From NCBI GenBank assembly GCA_023014485.1, contig JAJOZX010003212.1, forward strand, positions 459,501-523,500: a stretch of DNA of 64,000 nt, given 5' to 3'. Position numbers and translations under genes: made by a program. Shown here piece after piece: positions 46,050 through 57,428 of the stretch. The stretch is from Bathynomus jamesi. Taxonomy: Eukaryota > Arthropoda > Malacostraca > Isopoda > Cirolanidae. Every line of letters starts with the position of its first letter. Within the stretch, counting starts at the first letter, position 1. The notes under the pieces were generated by a model that saw only the letters and a program-made list of their open reading frames with translations, searched no databases and was not told the origin of the DNA.

Positions 46050-46570
46050 AGGAGATTGTAGACACCAATCGACCAGCGAAGTACTTCATGATGGATATTA
46101 GGCAGAAGACAGGGAGTGATGGAACTCCCATTTCTTCTGTCATTATCCTCTTTAGCTGATGTTTTTTTTGTGTCATCTACATTCTACTCTGTGAGCAGTC
46201 CAGCATGCACTTAAACACACACTTCTCCCTTTATTCTTCACTGCACACGCATGCATTTTACACACTATACATTCTTTTCAAAATTTATAACAAAATTAAT
46301 AAATAAAATTGGCCTCAAAGACTTTTGAATAACCTTGAAATGAATAACGTTGAATTAAATGACCTTGAATTGAATAACCTTTATTAATAATAAAATAAAT
46401 AAATTGGTTTTAAAATTTACAATGACATAAATGTAATTGTGAAGCTCGACTATTTATTTTATTTAATTTGGCCCTTAAACTTTAGGCTTTGATTTCGGCT
46501 TTCTCGGTCTTATATATGAGGGGGCGTTTTTGCGGGCGCTCGCCCTTGCACCCTCCTTCCGACGCGTAAA
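46050..46570. repeat. Interspersed repeat R2, copy 2
   Basis: Same two blocks as 9204-9600 (GACACCAATCGACC ... AGCAGTCCAGCATG, then GGGGGCG...CTCCTTCC), with an AT-rich expansion between them. Confidence 0.6.
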
Positions 46571-46607
46571 AAAAAAATCTACAGTTTATAAGTATTCATC
46601 CGTAATG

Positions 46608-46733
46608 GCGGCTCCCGTGCATGGCTCAGTGGATAACACCATTTCCTCTATAAGTGAAGTGACGACGCTGAAGTCGGGGGTTCGACACTTTCTGCCCCTC
46701 GTCACTTATTATTATTATTATTATTATTATTAA
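46608..46733 (+). repeat. tRNA-derived SINE
   Basis: A-box-like TGGCTCAGTGGATAAC at 46622-46637 and B-box-like GGTTCGACAC at 46679-46688 form an internal RNA polymerase III promoter. The body ends in a (TTA)n tail at about 46706-46733. The spacing is that of a tRNA-related head. It could instead be a degenerate tRNA pseudogene, but the simple-repeat tail favours a SINE. Confidence 0.6.
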
Positions 46734-46905
46734 TTTATATTTTAATTTAAGAGTGAAAAAGTTGTTTTTAATCTTTTTAGGTTAAAAAATGGAGCATTTT
46801 GTTTTCATCCAAAATTCAACATCATTATTTTTTAACGCAAATTTTTTCACATCAAATATTTCTACTTCATTATAATAATAATTATTTCAATTACTTCACT
46901 ATACC

Positions 46906-46906
<1 letters not shown>

Positions 46907-46979
<73 letters not shown>
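46907..46979. repeat. (TA)n(GA)n at LINE 3' end
   Basis: TA then GA tract abutting the LINE at 46980. Confidence 0.9.
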
Positions 46980-46981
<2 letters not shown>

Positions 46982-47522
46982 ACAAGGAGTTACAAGGAAA
47001 AGAAGTGCCTCAAAAGGCCTTGCGGCCCATACCGAGGAAGTACCAATGGCAACGGGTGCCAGGAAAAATTTTCTACATCCTCAAATAGTGAGCAAGATTT
47101 GGTCTAACCTTTTCTTGAACTGATCCACAGAGGAACTGTTCACAACTTCTGAAGGTAACCTGTTCCACGTGTCACAGATCTTATACGTAATTCCCACACA
47201 CACTAGGCCTAAACCGTTTCAAATCCAACTTCCAACCATTATTGCGAGTTGGGTTATCATTTAAACTAAACATGCTTCTAAAATCGACATCGTTGAACCC
47301 GCGTAAGAGCTTGAAAACCTCGATCAGTTGACCGCGCAGCCTCCGAGTTTCCAGCGAAAACAAGTTCAGGGCGCGTAAGCGTCGATTGTAGCCCATATGC
47401 CTAACGGAAGGGATTAACTTTGTGGCCCTCGCCTGCACCCGCTCCAGCCTCTCAATATCTTTCCTGAGGGTGGGCGACCAGAACTGCACAGCACACTCCA
47501 GGTGCGGCCGAACCAGGGAATT
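46980..47522 (-). pseudogene. CR1/L2-like LINE 3' end
   Basis: The frame 47489-47181 reads QFWSPTLRKDIERLERVQAR, ATKLIPSVRHMGYNRRLRAL, LETRRLRGQLIEVFKLLRGF, the C-terminal region of CR1/L2 reverse transcriptases. It continues past 47181 after a frameshift through RLPSEVVNSSS to the 3' UTR. It is 5' truncated at 47522, where another GA tract (47523-47556) starts. Confidence 0.8.
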
Positions 47523-47523
47523 G

Positions 47524-47556
<33 letters not shown>

Positions 47557-47557
<1 letters not shown>

Positions 47558-47855
47558 ATCTTCCAGGTAAGAATCTTAATCGGATTGAAAATAAATTCTT
47601 GGAAAGAGGATCAGCATTTTCAACAAATCTCTCGTAACGGATTCGGATGTAGATAAGTAGATAATTTTGTAATTAAGCTATTAATTGTGATAATCAGTTG
47701 TTAGTGGCATTTGTGATAAATCAAACATCTTTTATTTATGTCTATCAGATAAAGACGAAAGACGAAAACTGTCTCAAAAGTCTGTTGGTATACAATATTT
47801 AACCCTGTGATACATATATATAAGGGTCTGACGTCAACGACAATAATATAAAGTG

Positions 47856-47859
<4 letters not shown>
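47557..47859. other. No gene seen
   Basis: AT-rich sequence, nothing recognised; (TA)n follows at 47860-47898. Confidence 0.45.
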
Positions 47860-47898
<39 letters not shown>

Positions 47899-47902
<4 letters not shown>

Positions 47903-47992
47903 ATTATTTCACGAAAGTAACACGTGAAAAATATTTATGATGAATAAAACCACGAAGGAAAGGAAACACAAATGGTGCTCAAGCGCTTTCGT
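47899..47992 (-). repeat. PLE family 2 terminal repeat, truncated in the ribozyme
   Basis: Same end segment as 21507-21560 and 15947-16040. The match stops at 47992, just after the GAAA box and first stem II base of the hammerhead (minus strand), so the CTGAGGA box is missing and no ribozyme can fold. It is bounded on the left by (TA)n. Confidence 0.75.
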
Positions 47993-48872
47993 TGAAATAC
48001 CAGTACAAGTTTTCAAACCAAATGAAAAATTCGCCAAAGTAAGAAAAAAATTTTTAAATGTTCAAACTATTACAACAGCTTAATGTTAATTTCCACTATA
48101 AAATAAATTTTTATTTTTATTGGCAATACAAAATTTACAAACGAAAAATTAAATATTTGATAAAAATTACATCGAAAAGCGAACGTTTGTTGACGTTTTA
48201 GTCATCAGTTTCTTAAGCATAGCCTGTTGGCTGCAACTGACATTCCAAGTCTTGTTCACTTGACACTGTGACTCACATACATGATGTATGTTTCATTAAA
48301 TAATTATGATAAAGCATAAAGTGCTGGTGTTTATACCAATATCATGGTACTTATACCAGTGTCCAGTAATTTTTGACAATGTGGCATCATAGTGATGTTT
48401 AAGTGTTTATAAATGATAATTAATGATAATTAATAATGATAATAATAATGATAATTAATTGTCTCTGCTTGTCTGGGTTGATAATCTGATAACTCAATGG
48501 GTATCTGGTTGGAAAAAGTTTGAGAACCACTTGTTTGAAGCTTTTCTGTTGTAATAAATCTTTTTTACTTCTTTATTTACTGGATATACTGTTAATTTTC
48601 ATTTTGTCAGTGGTCTAGTTATTGCACTTGATGTTGAAGGCGTCACATACTTCAAAATTGATCCGGACATTGCCTGAGCCACCTCTTCTCTTGCCTTCTT
48701 CATTTTTCTTTGTTGGAATCCACTGGGTCGATTTCGCTTCATAGTGGATGTTTTCTGCAAAATTTTGAAATCAAAAGGTATAAAGCATGAACATGCATAA
48801 CAAGCATGAACTATTATGACTTGAAATATATTAACTGAACAAATTGTCTGTAATTATTATTATTATTATTAT
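47993..48872. other. No gene seen; possible hAT end
   Basis: AT-rich. AAAGTTTGAGAACCACTTG near 48517-48536 resembles an inverted hAT terminus (CAAGTGGTTCTCAAAC read inward). (ATT)n and a run of about 20 G occur at 48856-48893. Confidence 0.4.
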
Positions 48873-48893
48873 TTGGGGGGGGGGGGGGGGGGG

Positions 48894-51412
48894 TTAAGTG
48901 CAAACACGACTCCTAAAAAAGCAGAAAACTATGAGCATTACTCACAAATAAGAGAAAGTCCTGAAGATATTCAGCCTGGTGAATCTGAATGGCAAATACA
49001 AGAAGCATCTTCACAAGAGGATTCAAATGAGAGAGAGCAAGGATTGGAGGATGGCAATTCATCTTCTAAAAGCAGTGAAACTGCTGAAGGGGAAGGAGAC
49101 GCCAGCAGAAGTCCACACCAACAGGAGGAAGACTCTGATAAAGAAGAGGAGACGGGTAAATTTTCAATTTATTCTGATGTCGATGCTTGGCCAATCCCGG
49201 TTCCAAGTGACTTGAGAGTTGATCTTATTAAGAGGGGAAGTGAACCCTTCCAAAATAGGGATGGACCTTTCAGTGCAGTTCAAAGACAAGGAGAGAAATC
49301 CAAAGAGAAGAGTCGACAGGTGACCACTGCATGGTTCTATAAGGCTCTGCCAAATGGCGAGAAAGTTTTGAGAACATGGATGGTTTACTCTCCATCAAAA
49401 GAAAGTTTGTTTTGTTTTTGCTGCAGACTGTTTGCTCTTGATGACAAAGGAATTGGAACATCCAGCTTTGTCACTGGGTTTCAAGCATGGTGGAAGCTAA
49501 ACCCAAAGATGTCTGACCATGAGGCTTCTGAGCAGCAGCTCTCATGCCTGGAGAAATGGAAGACCTTGGGAGCAGGGTTGAAGCTTCAAGAAACCATTGA
49601 TCAAGTTCATCAAGCAACAATGGACAAGGAGAGAAAGAAATGGAGGGATATTTTACATCGCCTCTTGGAGGGTAACCTTGTTTCTGGCTCACCAGAATCT
49701 TCCTTTTCGTGGTCACAAAGAGGACATATCATCAGCAAACAAAGGAAACTTCATGGAATTGGTAGAGTTGCTGTCAAATTATGATCCAGTTTTGAAAGAA
49801 CATTTTGTAAGGATTAAGTATTCTATGCCATCTGGGAGGAGAGTGGCTTCGTATTTATCTCCAAAGATTCAGAATGAGTTCATTTGCCTTTTGGGGAATT
49901 ACGTCAAAGAGAAAATAGTGGCTGATATCAAGAAAGCAAAGTATTTTGGGATTCTTTTTGACAGCACTCCTGATGTGTCCCACACTGATCAGATGTGTGA
50001 AGTGATCAGATACGTTCATATTGAATGTGACAAAGTTGAAGTAAAGGAATCATTCTTGGGCTTCTTCCCTATTGCCGGAAAGACTGCTGCTGAGCTCACA
50101 GGGGATATCCTGAGACATCTGGAGAGAGATGGACTGGACATAAACCTGTGCCGTGGTCAAGGATATGACAACGCTGCAACTATGGCTGGGATTCATGGTG
50201 GTGTTCAGTCAAAGATCAGAGAGATTAATCCCAAGGCTTTGTTTGTGCCTTGTGCAAATCATTCTCTGAACCTTTGCGGAGTGCACTCATTTGGAAGCGT
50301 TTCTTCATGTGTGACTTTTTTTGGAACCTTGGAGAGAGTCTATTCCTTCTTTTCAGTCTCAACTCATCGATGGGAAGTGCTGATGGAGAATGTAGGCATG
50401 ACAGTCAAAAGACTTTCCCAGACAAGATGGAGTGCTAATTATGACTCTGTGAAACCAGTGAAGGCAAATTTTGAAAACCTGACCTCAACCCTTGAAGTAC
50501 TGTGCGATCCCAAAGAAAATGTGGACACAAGAGGATCAGCTCAGATTTTGCCGTCTGCTGTATGTGAACTCTCTTTTTTGAGTTACCTTTCTTTCTGGTG
50601 TGAAGTCCTGGAAGCAATTAATCTCACACAAAAGTATTTGCAAATAGTTGGAATCAGCCTTGAAAAATGCATTGTGAAGCTCCAAGCTCTAAAACTGTTT
50701 CTTGAAGATCAGCGCAATGAAATTGTGGGGCCATTCATTATGCAACTACAAAGTGTGAGGAAATGGACATTTCTATGGAGAGAAGAGGGAGAGTAAAGCT
50801 CCGAAAAAGGATGCCAGGAGAAATGGCAAAGGATTTTGGTCTCACATTGCCAGAGGAAGTAAAAAGGGCTATGTTTGAATGTCTTGATCGCTTTCATCAA
50901 GAATCGGAGATTCGTTCTAAGGCAATGGATCAAATTCTGTCAATCTTCGCTGTTATTCAGCCAAACACTTTGGTTGTTGTAACAGAAGAACTTCGGAAGT
51001 ATATTCCAAATTTGATGACTCAGATTTTCGGTGAATTCTCTGATGAAGATATCAGTGTGGAAATTGGACGACTTCGGAGGCATTTGGAAGCTGCCAAAAT
51101 CAGCGTTGAAGAGGCAAAGAAATGGACAGCATTGCAGTTTCTGGAGTTTATTGTGAAATGGGATTTTTGTGAATCTTTGCCAAGCTTGTCACTGTGTTTG
51201 AGATTTTTTTTGACTGTGTGTCTATTGCTTCATGTGAAAGAAGTTTTTCCAAAGTGAAATTGATAAAAAATTTCTTTCGCTCGACCATGAGTCAGACAAG
51301 ATTGACAAATCTGGCTTTACTTTCAATTGAACATGAATATGCAAAGAAGGTGAATTTTGATGAGGTCATTAATCAATTTGCAGAAATTAAGGCTCGAAAG
51401 CAGAGACTGTGA
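48894..51412 (+). pseudogene. hAT transposase, ZMYM/DUF4371-like, second family
   Basis: The N-terminus is acidic (EEDSDKEEETG), followed by SDVDAWPIPVPSDLRVDLI and a TTF zinc finger (KVLRTWMVYSPSKESLFCFCCRLF) at about 49340-49440. After a frameshift near 49690-49730 the catalytic domain reads FGILFDSTPDVSHTDQM, CRGQGYDNAATMAG, VPCANHSLNLCG and LSQTRWSANYD. Further shifts at about 50780 and 51220 lead to SCERSFSKVKLIKNFFRST (dimerisation). A termination at 51410 is followed by a hAT 3' end at 51677. The true start codon is not visible because the frame runs back into a poly-G tract. Confidence 0.85.
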
Positions 51413-51677
51413 ATCCTCTCTATTTACCTTTGAAGAATAGGCTGAGCGTTGAGACTGGATTTCGTGTGTTTTTTGTATAAAATAAAATGCAGTATTACCT
51501 GTTCACTGAATTTTTAATGTCCTGCATTTTTCTTATTTCCAATTTGCTTATGACAGTACTGTACTGTTTAAAAATCTACTTGCAAACATAATATATTTTT
51601 CTGTGTTTAAATTTATTTATGGGGGGTGCCAAAGGAAGGATCCGTCCCGGGTGCCAAATACTTTAGGTACGCCCCTG
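51413..51677 (+). mobile_element. hAT 3' end
   Basis: AT-rich 3' sequence ending GGTGCCAAATACTTTAGGTA + CGCCCCTG at 51677, i.e. an inward-reading CAGGGGCGTACC terminus. The adjacent CACACAAG could be the right half of a target duplication in PLE sequence, but I did not find the matching left end. Confidence 0.6.
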
Positions 51678-51701
51678 CACACAAGGAAAAAAGGAAAAGC
51701 A

Positions 51702-51747
51702 ATTCCAAGGTATTTCAGGTATTCAGCAATACACTTCGTCAGGGAAT
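51702..51747 (-). ncRNA. Hammerhead ribozyme, decayed (PLE family 1)
   Basis: ATTCC, CTGACGA (51736-51742), stem II GTGTA against a mutated TACCT, GAAA (51713-51716), T-AC-C-T-T, GGAAT. The core boxes are intact, but stem II has lost two pairs and stem III one, so activity is doubtful. Confidence 0.55.
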
Positions 51748-51863
51748 GAAGGGAAAGTCGAGAAGCCAAATATGTATATATATGTCTCTATACAGAGTAA
51801 ACAAAATAGTAAGAAGGGATTAGTAAAAGGTTAACACGTAGTGATGAAGGGCAGAAGGTATTT

Positions 51864-52150
51864 TTAACAAGATATGATCAATTTTGTACGTTCCCGAACT
51901 GTTATTGAAATTATTTTTAGAATCCTAGAAATTTTAGAATTATGTCTGTTTTTAACGAGAACTTTGAAATTCTCCCACTTAATACTGTGATTAAATCTAT
52001 GCATATGGTTAAACAATGTATTAGAATTATTTGCTGTCCTGCACGCATATTTGCGCTGCTTTACTTTGACGTTTAAAGTTTTTCTACTTTGACCTTTATA
52101 AACTGAGCTACATTGTGTACATTCAGTCGAATAGACACAGCCAATTACAC
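51864..52150 (-). pseudogene. PLE GIY-YIG endonuclease fragment (family 1)
   Basis: The frame includes CVYSTECTQCSSVYKGQSRK (a CxxC motif as in PLE nucleases, with YKG in place of the usual YIG) and HMHRFNHSIKW, closing with a stop at 51864-51866. It has no start and no RT upstream, so it is 5' truncated. Replacement of the YIG isoleucine by lysine may already disable it. Confidence 0.7.
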
Positions 52151-52170
52151 AGTCAGTTACACAATGTAAC

Positions 52171-52362
52171 CCAGTTTATAACTGCTGGTTTTGTGTGCGG
52201 ATCACAACACCAAGAATGAGTTAGCATCTTTTCGCTTTTCGCGCATTGCGAAGCAAAAGCCCTCCTGGTTCTCCTTTAATGTGTATACTAAATTTGGTAC
52301 ATATTATCCTAGATGTTTAGGTGTGTACAAACGAACATTGAACAGACATCATCTTCATTCGC

Positions 52363-52389
<27 letters not shown>
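52171..52389. other. No gene seen; (TA)n
   Basis: Short spacer with (TA)n at about 52363-52389, the left limit of the following LINE. Confidence 0.5.
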
Positions 52390-52393
<4 letters not shown>

Positions 52394-52643
52394 ATGACAA
52401 GGTTTATTGATAGACTATAGTCCATATGACAAATATTAATAATACAATGACAGTTCACATACTAAGGAGAGAAATGTATACAATTGATTAGAAATAATAC
52501 AGTAATGTCGAAGTTAAGTGGAGCTACAGACAGACGTTTTCGTACCATGAATTCCATATCTTAGAAGACAAACGGCAGGACTCATGGATAGCTTGGATAA
52601 TCGGTTGGTTGGTTGGTTGATTTTTTAATTCTTTGCATTAGAC

Positions 52644-53284
52644 CAGCGTTTCTTAACCTTTTTCGACATCAGCACCCCCTGTAGTTAGGTCTAGGCAGTC
52701 CAGCACCCCCTTCACCTGGTTACAGAGACTACGATATTAAGAGAAGAGACACAAAGAATTATATTTACAAATTCAAACCTAAATACTTTCTTGAATATAA
52801 CAATATAATAAAATACTCGTTCTTGAATATAACAATAGATCAAGCGGCCAAAAGAAATGTTAAGAATAACAATCAAGAAGAATTACTTACCCCCTAATCT
52901 TGCAAAATCATGCAAAAAAAGTAAATTTCTTGTGACACAGAGTCAACGTCTTTCTTCTTAATATTAATGGTGATAATGTAAACATGCAATAAATCTTTCG
53001 TAATTAAATATATATTCAAATTCTCATACAATAATATCTTTAATAAAAGAGAAAAGATTAGCATTAGGAGTTTGTGAAGCAACAACTTCGGTGGTATCCC
53101 AAGATGCCACTCCACTACAATGTGACGCCTTATGTGTAGCGTCTGCCTAACGGTGCAGTACGATGAGTTTGGTTAACGGACCTAACGTATCCATACTGCA
53201 CATGACAGAAGCCCTTTTCCAGCACCCCTTAAATCGATTTCAGCACCCCCTGGGGGTGCTAGCACCTCAGGTTAAGAAACACTG
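52644..53284. mobile_element. hAT-like non-autonomous element in LINE 3' UTR
   Basis: The left end CAGCGTTTCTTAACCTTTTT and the right end (inward) CAGTGTTTCTTAACCTGAGG are inverted repeats. Sub-terminal CAGCACCCCCT motifs occur at both ends. The flanks share ATTAGAC (52637-52643 and 53285-53291), a near-complete 8-bp duplication. Confidence 0.75.
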
Positions 53285-55149
53285 ATTAGACTGTATTGAG
53301 CACGTCTTGTTACCTCTGGGAGGCTCGGGACATTGCGGGTAGCAAACATTTGCGAAGCTGAGCATCTCCGGGTAATTTATGTAGGAGTCTAAAAGACCTG
53401 TTGTACAGCAAATTTAGGGTTCTGCCAGAACCTTTTTTATAATTCACCCAGAGTTGCTGTCCGTATATATTACTGCAGAAAGTACGAAAAAGAGTGTCTT
53501 TAACTTCACTTGTACAGAAACGAAAGTTCCTTATAATCATATTCACTTTAGCACAAAGGCTTCGAGATTGTTTTCTTATATCTGAGTCATCACTCAAGGA
53601 GCTGGTGATAGTTTGACCTAAATACTTAAACTCTTGTACTTCCTCAATTACTTCACCTTTCATTTTAAACCTAATATCAGCTGGCTGATTACAGCTTTTA
53701 GGATGAAACTGTAACATTAAAAAGAATATCATGTTTCTGCGAATACACTTCGCAGACTTTTAGTAGCCGATGAAGACTTTAACAGAGGGACTTATTAACA
53801 CCATATCATCGGCATAAACTAAGTTATTTATCCTTGTGTTATCTATACAACATCCCACTGTTGCCTCATTAAGTGAAGCAATTAATCCGTCAGTAGGCTA
53901 TACACATTAAACAGCATAGGAGAGAGCAAGGAGCCTTGTCTCACCCCGCAAGAGGAGCCAAAACATTCGGATAGTACATTGCCCCACCTAACGGTAAAAG
54001 ATTGGTGAGAATATCAAAATTTCAATAAATTTAATATGTACATGGGAACCTTCCTGTCTTCTAGTTTTTTAAATAAAATATTGTGGGTTCACTCTATCAT
54101 ATGCCTTACTTATATCTAGGAAACAGTTATAAATAGTTGAATTACTGTCAGTGTATTTAGATATTATTTCTTTAAGTACGTAGATACACAGGTCAGTTGA
54201 GTGGGACCTTTTAAAACCAAACTGATGAGATGTCCTTAGGTAATCATTTAATCGGAGTAACAAGAGTTTTTCTAGTAGTTTCGAGAAGTAGGAAGCGACA
54301 GCAATAGGCCTGAAATTATTGCTGGAGAGAATGTCTCCATACTTATTTTTGACCAGGGGCAAGATATATACCATCATGAACTCTGCAGGGATATAGCTAT
54401 GAGCAGCATAGCTGATAAGAGCAATGATATATGCAATGATATATGCAGACATACCACGTCATTGGCATATGTTAAGTGCTCATTCGATAGGTCATCTACC
54501 CCTGACGCAGAACCAGTCTTTAACTCTTTAATTAACCTCTTTACTTCAGAAACTGATATCAAAGCATTTTCCCTTGTCCCTCCCATAGGCGTTTCGCTGC
54601 AATCAATCTTAAGATTATCTCTACTCACACTGTTAAGAATGTTTGAGTAGTGGTTTTTCCACAGCTTTGCAATTTCCTCCTCCCCCGAGACCCCATCGAT
54701 TGTTGGAGGGAGGGTATTTTTGACGACCGTTTGATTCTTAACAAATTTCCAACATTTTTTATTATCGTTATTTATGTGAGCTTCACAGGCTTTTGATGCT
54801 CGAATAGACTCTTCTTCCTGTTTACGTCGCCTTATGGTCACCTTATACTGACCCCCTACTTCTACACATATTCATGTATACTGGTCCTAATCTGGATCTA
54901 CCATGAAAGCACCACAAATCGTAGGCGTCTTTCGATTCCCTCTTCAGGGGGGCAATAAAATCATTTCATCCAGGAATAATCTTAGTATAATAGTTGTAAG
55001 ATTTAATCAGGGGGCTTCCTGCTTCTCTTAACAGGGATACTATCTTCCTATAATACCTATCTATGAGTTTACAGTGAGAATCATTTGAGCAAGGAATACT
55101 ACAAGCAAGCTGTAAAATTTCTAAATTATTAAAGAGGTGACCTGTTCAG

Positions 55150-55613
55150 ACTGTTCTGCCTTTATCTTCTTCTCTGTTGCATATTAAGATTAGACCAATC
55201 GACGCGATTATTCTTACCTATTGAGTTCTTGCATGTCGTGTTGTGCATAAATTGGTAAAATTAATTAATAGTTCTAACGGTCTATGATCAGAAAGAAGGA
55301 AATCATGCAGAATATGAACTCTAACAATTCGATCCTTTTGATTATTACTAGTGAGACAATGTTCAATCCACCTGGTGGTGACCTGTTCTGTCTTTATCTT
55401 CTTCTCTATTGCATATTAAGATTAGACCAATCGACGCGATTATTCTTACCTATTGAGTTCTTGCATGTCGTGTTGTGCATAAATTGGTAAAATTAATTAA
55501 TAGTTCTAACGGTCTATGATCAGAAAGAAGGAAATCATGCAGAATATGAACTCTAACAATTCGATCCTTTTGATTATTACTAGTGAGACAATGTTCAATC
55601 CACCTGGTGGTAC
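55150..55613. repeat. 232-bp tandem duplication within LINE
   Basis: 55150-55381 and 55382-55613 are almost identical. The second copy is in the correct place relative to the endonuclease frame, so the first is the extra copy or vice versa. The near identity indicates a recent event in an old element. Confidence 0.85.
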
Positions 55614-56063
55614 CACTCGTATCACTAACATGTAAAATTACCACTGGTTACCCCTAATACATCTACATCACTTATACTTAATTTGGCCGACTCGCACAAG
55701 TTACCCAATTCTACAAAGAATTCCGAGTTCACATGCGCGTTAAAGTCCCCCATTATTATGCAATGAAAATATTTGGGGTTATCTGATAATGACTTAATTT
55801 TGTACATCAAATCAATGTATTCATCTGGATTACTGTCGTTGTTGTATGGTAAATAGCAGTTTACAATTAATATGCAATCATTGTTCACTTGTAATTCAAT
55901 GCCTAACAACCTTACATTATTGCTTGTTAAAAATTTTATATGTTTTGACGAATCTTTCCTTATTAAGAAAGCAACACCACCAAAAGGCCTACCGTACATT
56001 AATTCATCTGACAAGTCTACTGCTGATGATGCATGGTACATAAAGCCATCATGGATGGTAGAG

Positions 56064-56640
56064 AAGAGTAGTATAGCCGCAAAAGGGGAGAGTGCAAGAA
56101 TGTTGCAGGTTATTATGTAATGTTGCAAAGGGGGTGGGGTTGTTGCAAAGGGGGGTTGTCGCAAAGGGGGTGGGGGTTGTTGCAAAGGGGGGTGGGGGGG
56201 AAACTTGGAGGCGCGTTATCCCCCAAGAGAAAGGAGGAGGAGAGAAAGGAGAGATGTTCACCTGGCAGGAGCCAAGTGCACATTAAGACTTCAGCCGAGT
56301 TGGCGTTGTTTTATAGGCTCCTAATCAGCCAGTTGGCGTAAATGGCTTGAGTTGCCAGATACCGCGATACCATTGTATACATTATTATAGACTCCTAATC
56401 AGCCAGTTGGCTGTAAATGGTTGTCAGATACCTCCTTTTAGCAGTATTATTGTATACATTATTATTATATACGCCTAATCAGCCAGTTGGCTGTAAATGA
56501 GTTGCCAGATAGCGCCATGTATTCATTTAATCGAAGACAGAGTTGCCAGATACCATTGTATACACTATTATAGACTCCTAATCAGCCAGTTGGCTTAGAA
56601 GGCTTAAATATTGCCAGATACCGCAATACCGTTGTATACA
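56064..56640. repeat. Interspersed repeat R1, copy 2
   Basis: It starts AGTAGTATAGCCGCAAAAGG like copy 1, then G-rich TTGCAAAGGGGG words, then four irregular units with AATCAGCCAGTTGGC and GTTGCCAGATA. It directly adjoins the 5' side of LINE family 4. Confidence 0.65.
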
Positions 56641-57083
56641 TTATTATATTTCGAATACCGGTAGTAGAAGGCATAACAATAAACAACATTGCATCATTCT
56701 TTTTATTATAAATATATAGAAAATAAATATACATTTGAGGAATATGCGTATAACAGAAATATATACACACAATTATGGATATATATATAAAATAAAATAT
56801 ACATTTCAAATAAATATACACTTCAATAGAAATATGTACATAACAGTACAGGAGAATATACACACACACACAATTATGGTGATATATAAAATAAAATATA
56901 CATTTCAAATAAATATACACTTCAATAGAAATATGTACATAACAGTACAGGAGAAATATCACGCAAAATATATATATAGATATATATATATATATTATAT
57001 ATATATATATATATAAACACAAATCAATAGAAATATGCGTATAATCAGTACAGGAGAAATGTCAAGCAAAATATATATACAAT
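56641..57083. repeat. Tandem repeat at end of Polinton-like copy C
   Basis: Units of about 100 bp with ATACACTTCAATAGAAATAT and CAGTACAGGAGAA start at about 56735, 56815, 56915 and 57020, plus (TA)n. Located directly downstream of U3, as the related array at 24257-24470 is in copy A. Confidence 0.65.
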
Positions 57084-57428
57084 TCACTTTTTTTTCAAAA
57101 TACTAAACTCGGTCTTAATCGAGTTTACAATAACATCATTATTGCTCTGCATTACGCAGTATATGCGGCTTAATAACATTTCACCGCTTAAAGTATAGGG
57201 AAACCTGTATTCGATATGAAGGGCTTTCATATCGTTCAGTACTATTTTTGTTCCCACTTTACAACCGGTTGGTAAGTCATCTTTAAACACGTCTAGAATA
57301 CAATCAAAAGCACGCACAAAGAGTTTATCGTTAGCTACATTATTAAACACAAGTTTATAAGAACGCTTTTCCAATCGAGGGTTTATTTCTACCGACTCGA
57401 GCTTTTCAATCGTGAACTCACTCAACAT
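57084..57428 (-). CDS. Polinton-associated unknown protein U3, copy C (intact frame)
   Basis: 114 codons from ATG 57428 to a stop at 57084, uninterrupted. Conserved with copy A: YKLVFNN/T region, FVRAFDCIL, CKVGTKIVLNDMKALHIEY, and a C-terminal SIKTEFSIL. Predicted as a small soluble alpha/beta protein without signal peptide or membrane segment. The start overlaps the U2 stop by 11 bp (ATG...TGA), suggesting coupled expression or a compact viral gene layout. I recognise no family; candidates such as minor structural or replication accessory proteins cannot be told apart from sequence alone. Confidence 0.65.
   Translation of the reverse strand: MLSEFTIEKLESVEINPRLEKRSYKLVFNNVANDKLFVRAFDCILDVFKDDLPTGCKVGTKIVLNDMKALHIEYRFPYTLSGEMLLSRIYCVMQSNNDVIVNSIKTEFSILKKK

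Larger units (their letters stand above)
51678..52170 (-). mobile_element. Penelope-like element, family 1, 3' part
   Basis: It contains a GIY-YIG reading frame (51864-52150) followed, in the element's orientation, by a 3' UTR and a terminal segment with hammerhead motifs (51702-51747). It is the only copy in the window that ties the family 1 terminal repeat to coding sequence. Confidence 0.75.
52390..56063 (-). pseudogene. Non-LTR retrotransposon (LINE family 4), long remnant
   Basis: Read right to left: apurinic-type endonuclease with GGVAFLIRKDSS, NCYLPYNND and IIMGDFNAHV (56060-55625); an inter-domain region with a 232-bp duplication; the RT start with SVSEVKRLIKELKTGSASGVD (54841-54374); FRPIAVASYFSKLLEKLLL and FLDISKAYDRVNP (54452-54069); a C-terminal domain with FKYLGQTITSSLSDDSDIRK (53732-53310). 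The FxDD box lies in decayed sequence near 53790-53815. Many frame breaks. A MITE sits in its 3' UTR (52644-53284) and repeat R1 cuts its 5' end. Confidence 0.8.

Noticed and set aside
56582..57022. 146-codon Tyr/Ile/Cys-rich minus-strand frame that looks membrane-like
   Set aside because: It is produced by AT-rich tandem repeats at the end of Polinton-like copy C and repeats itself with the array.
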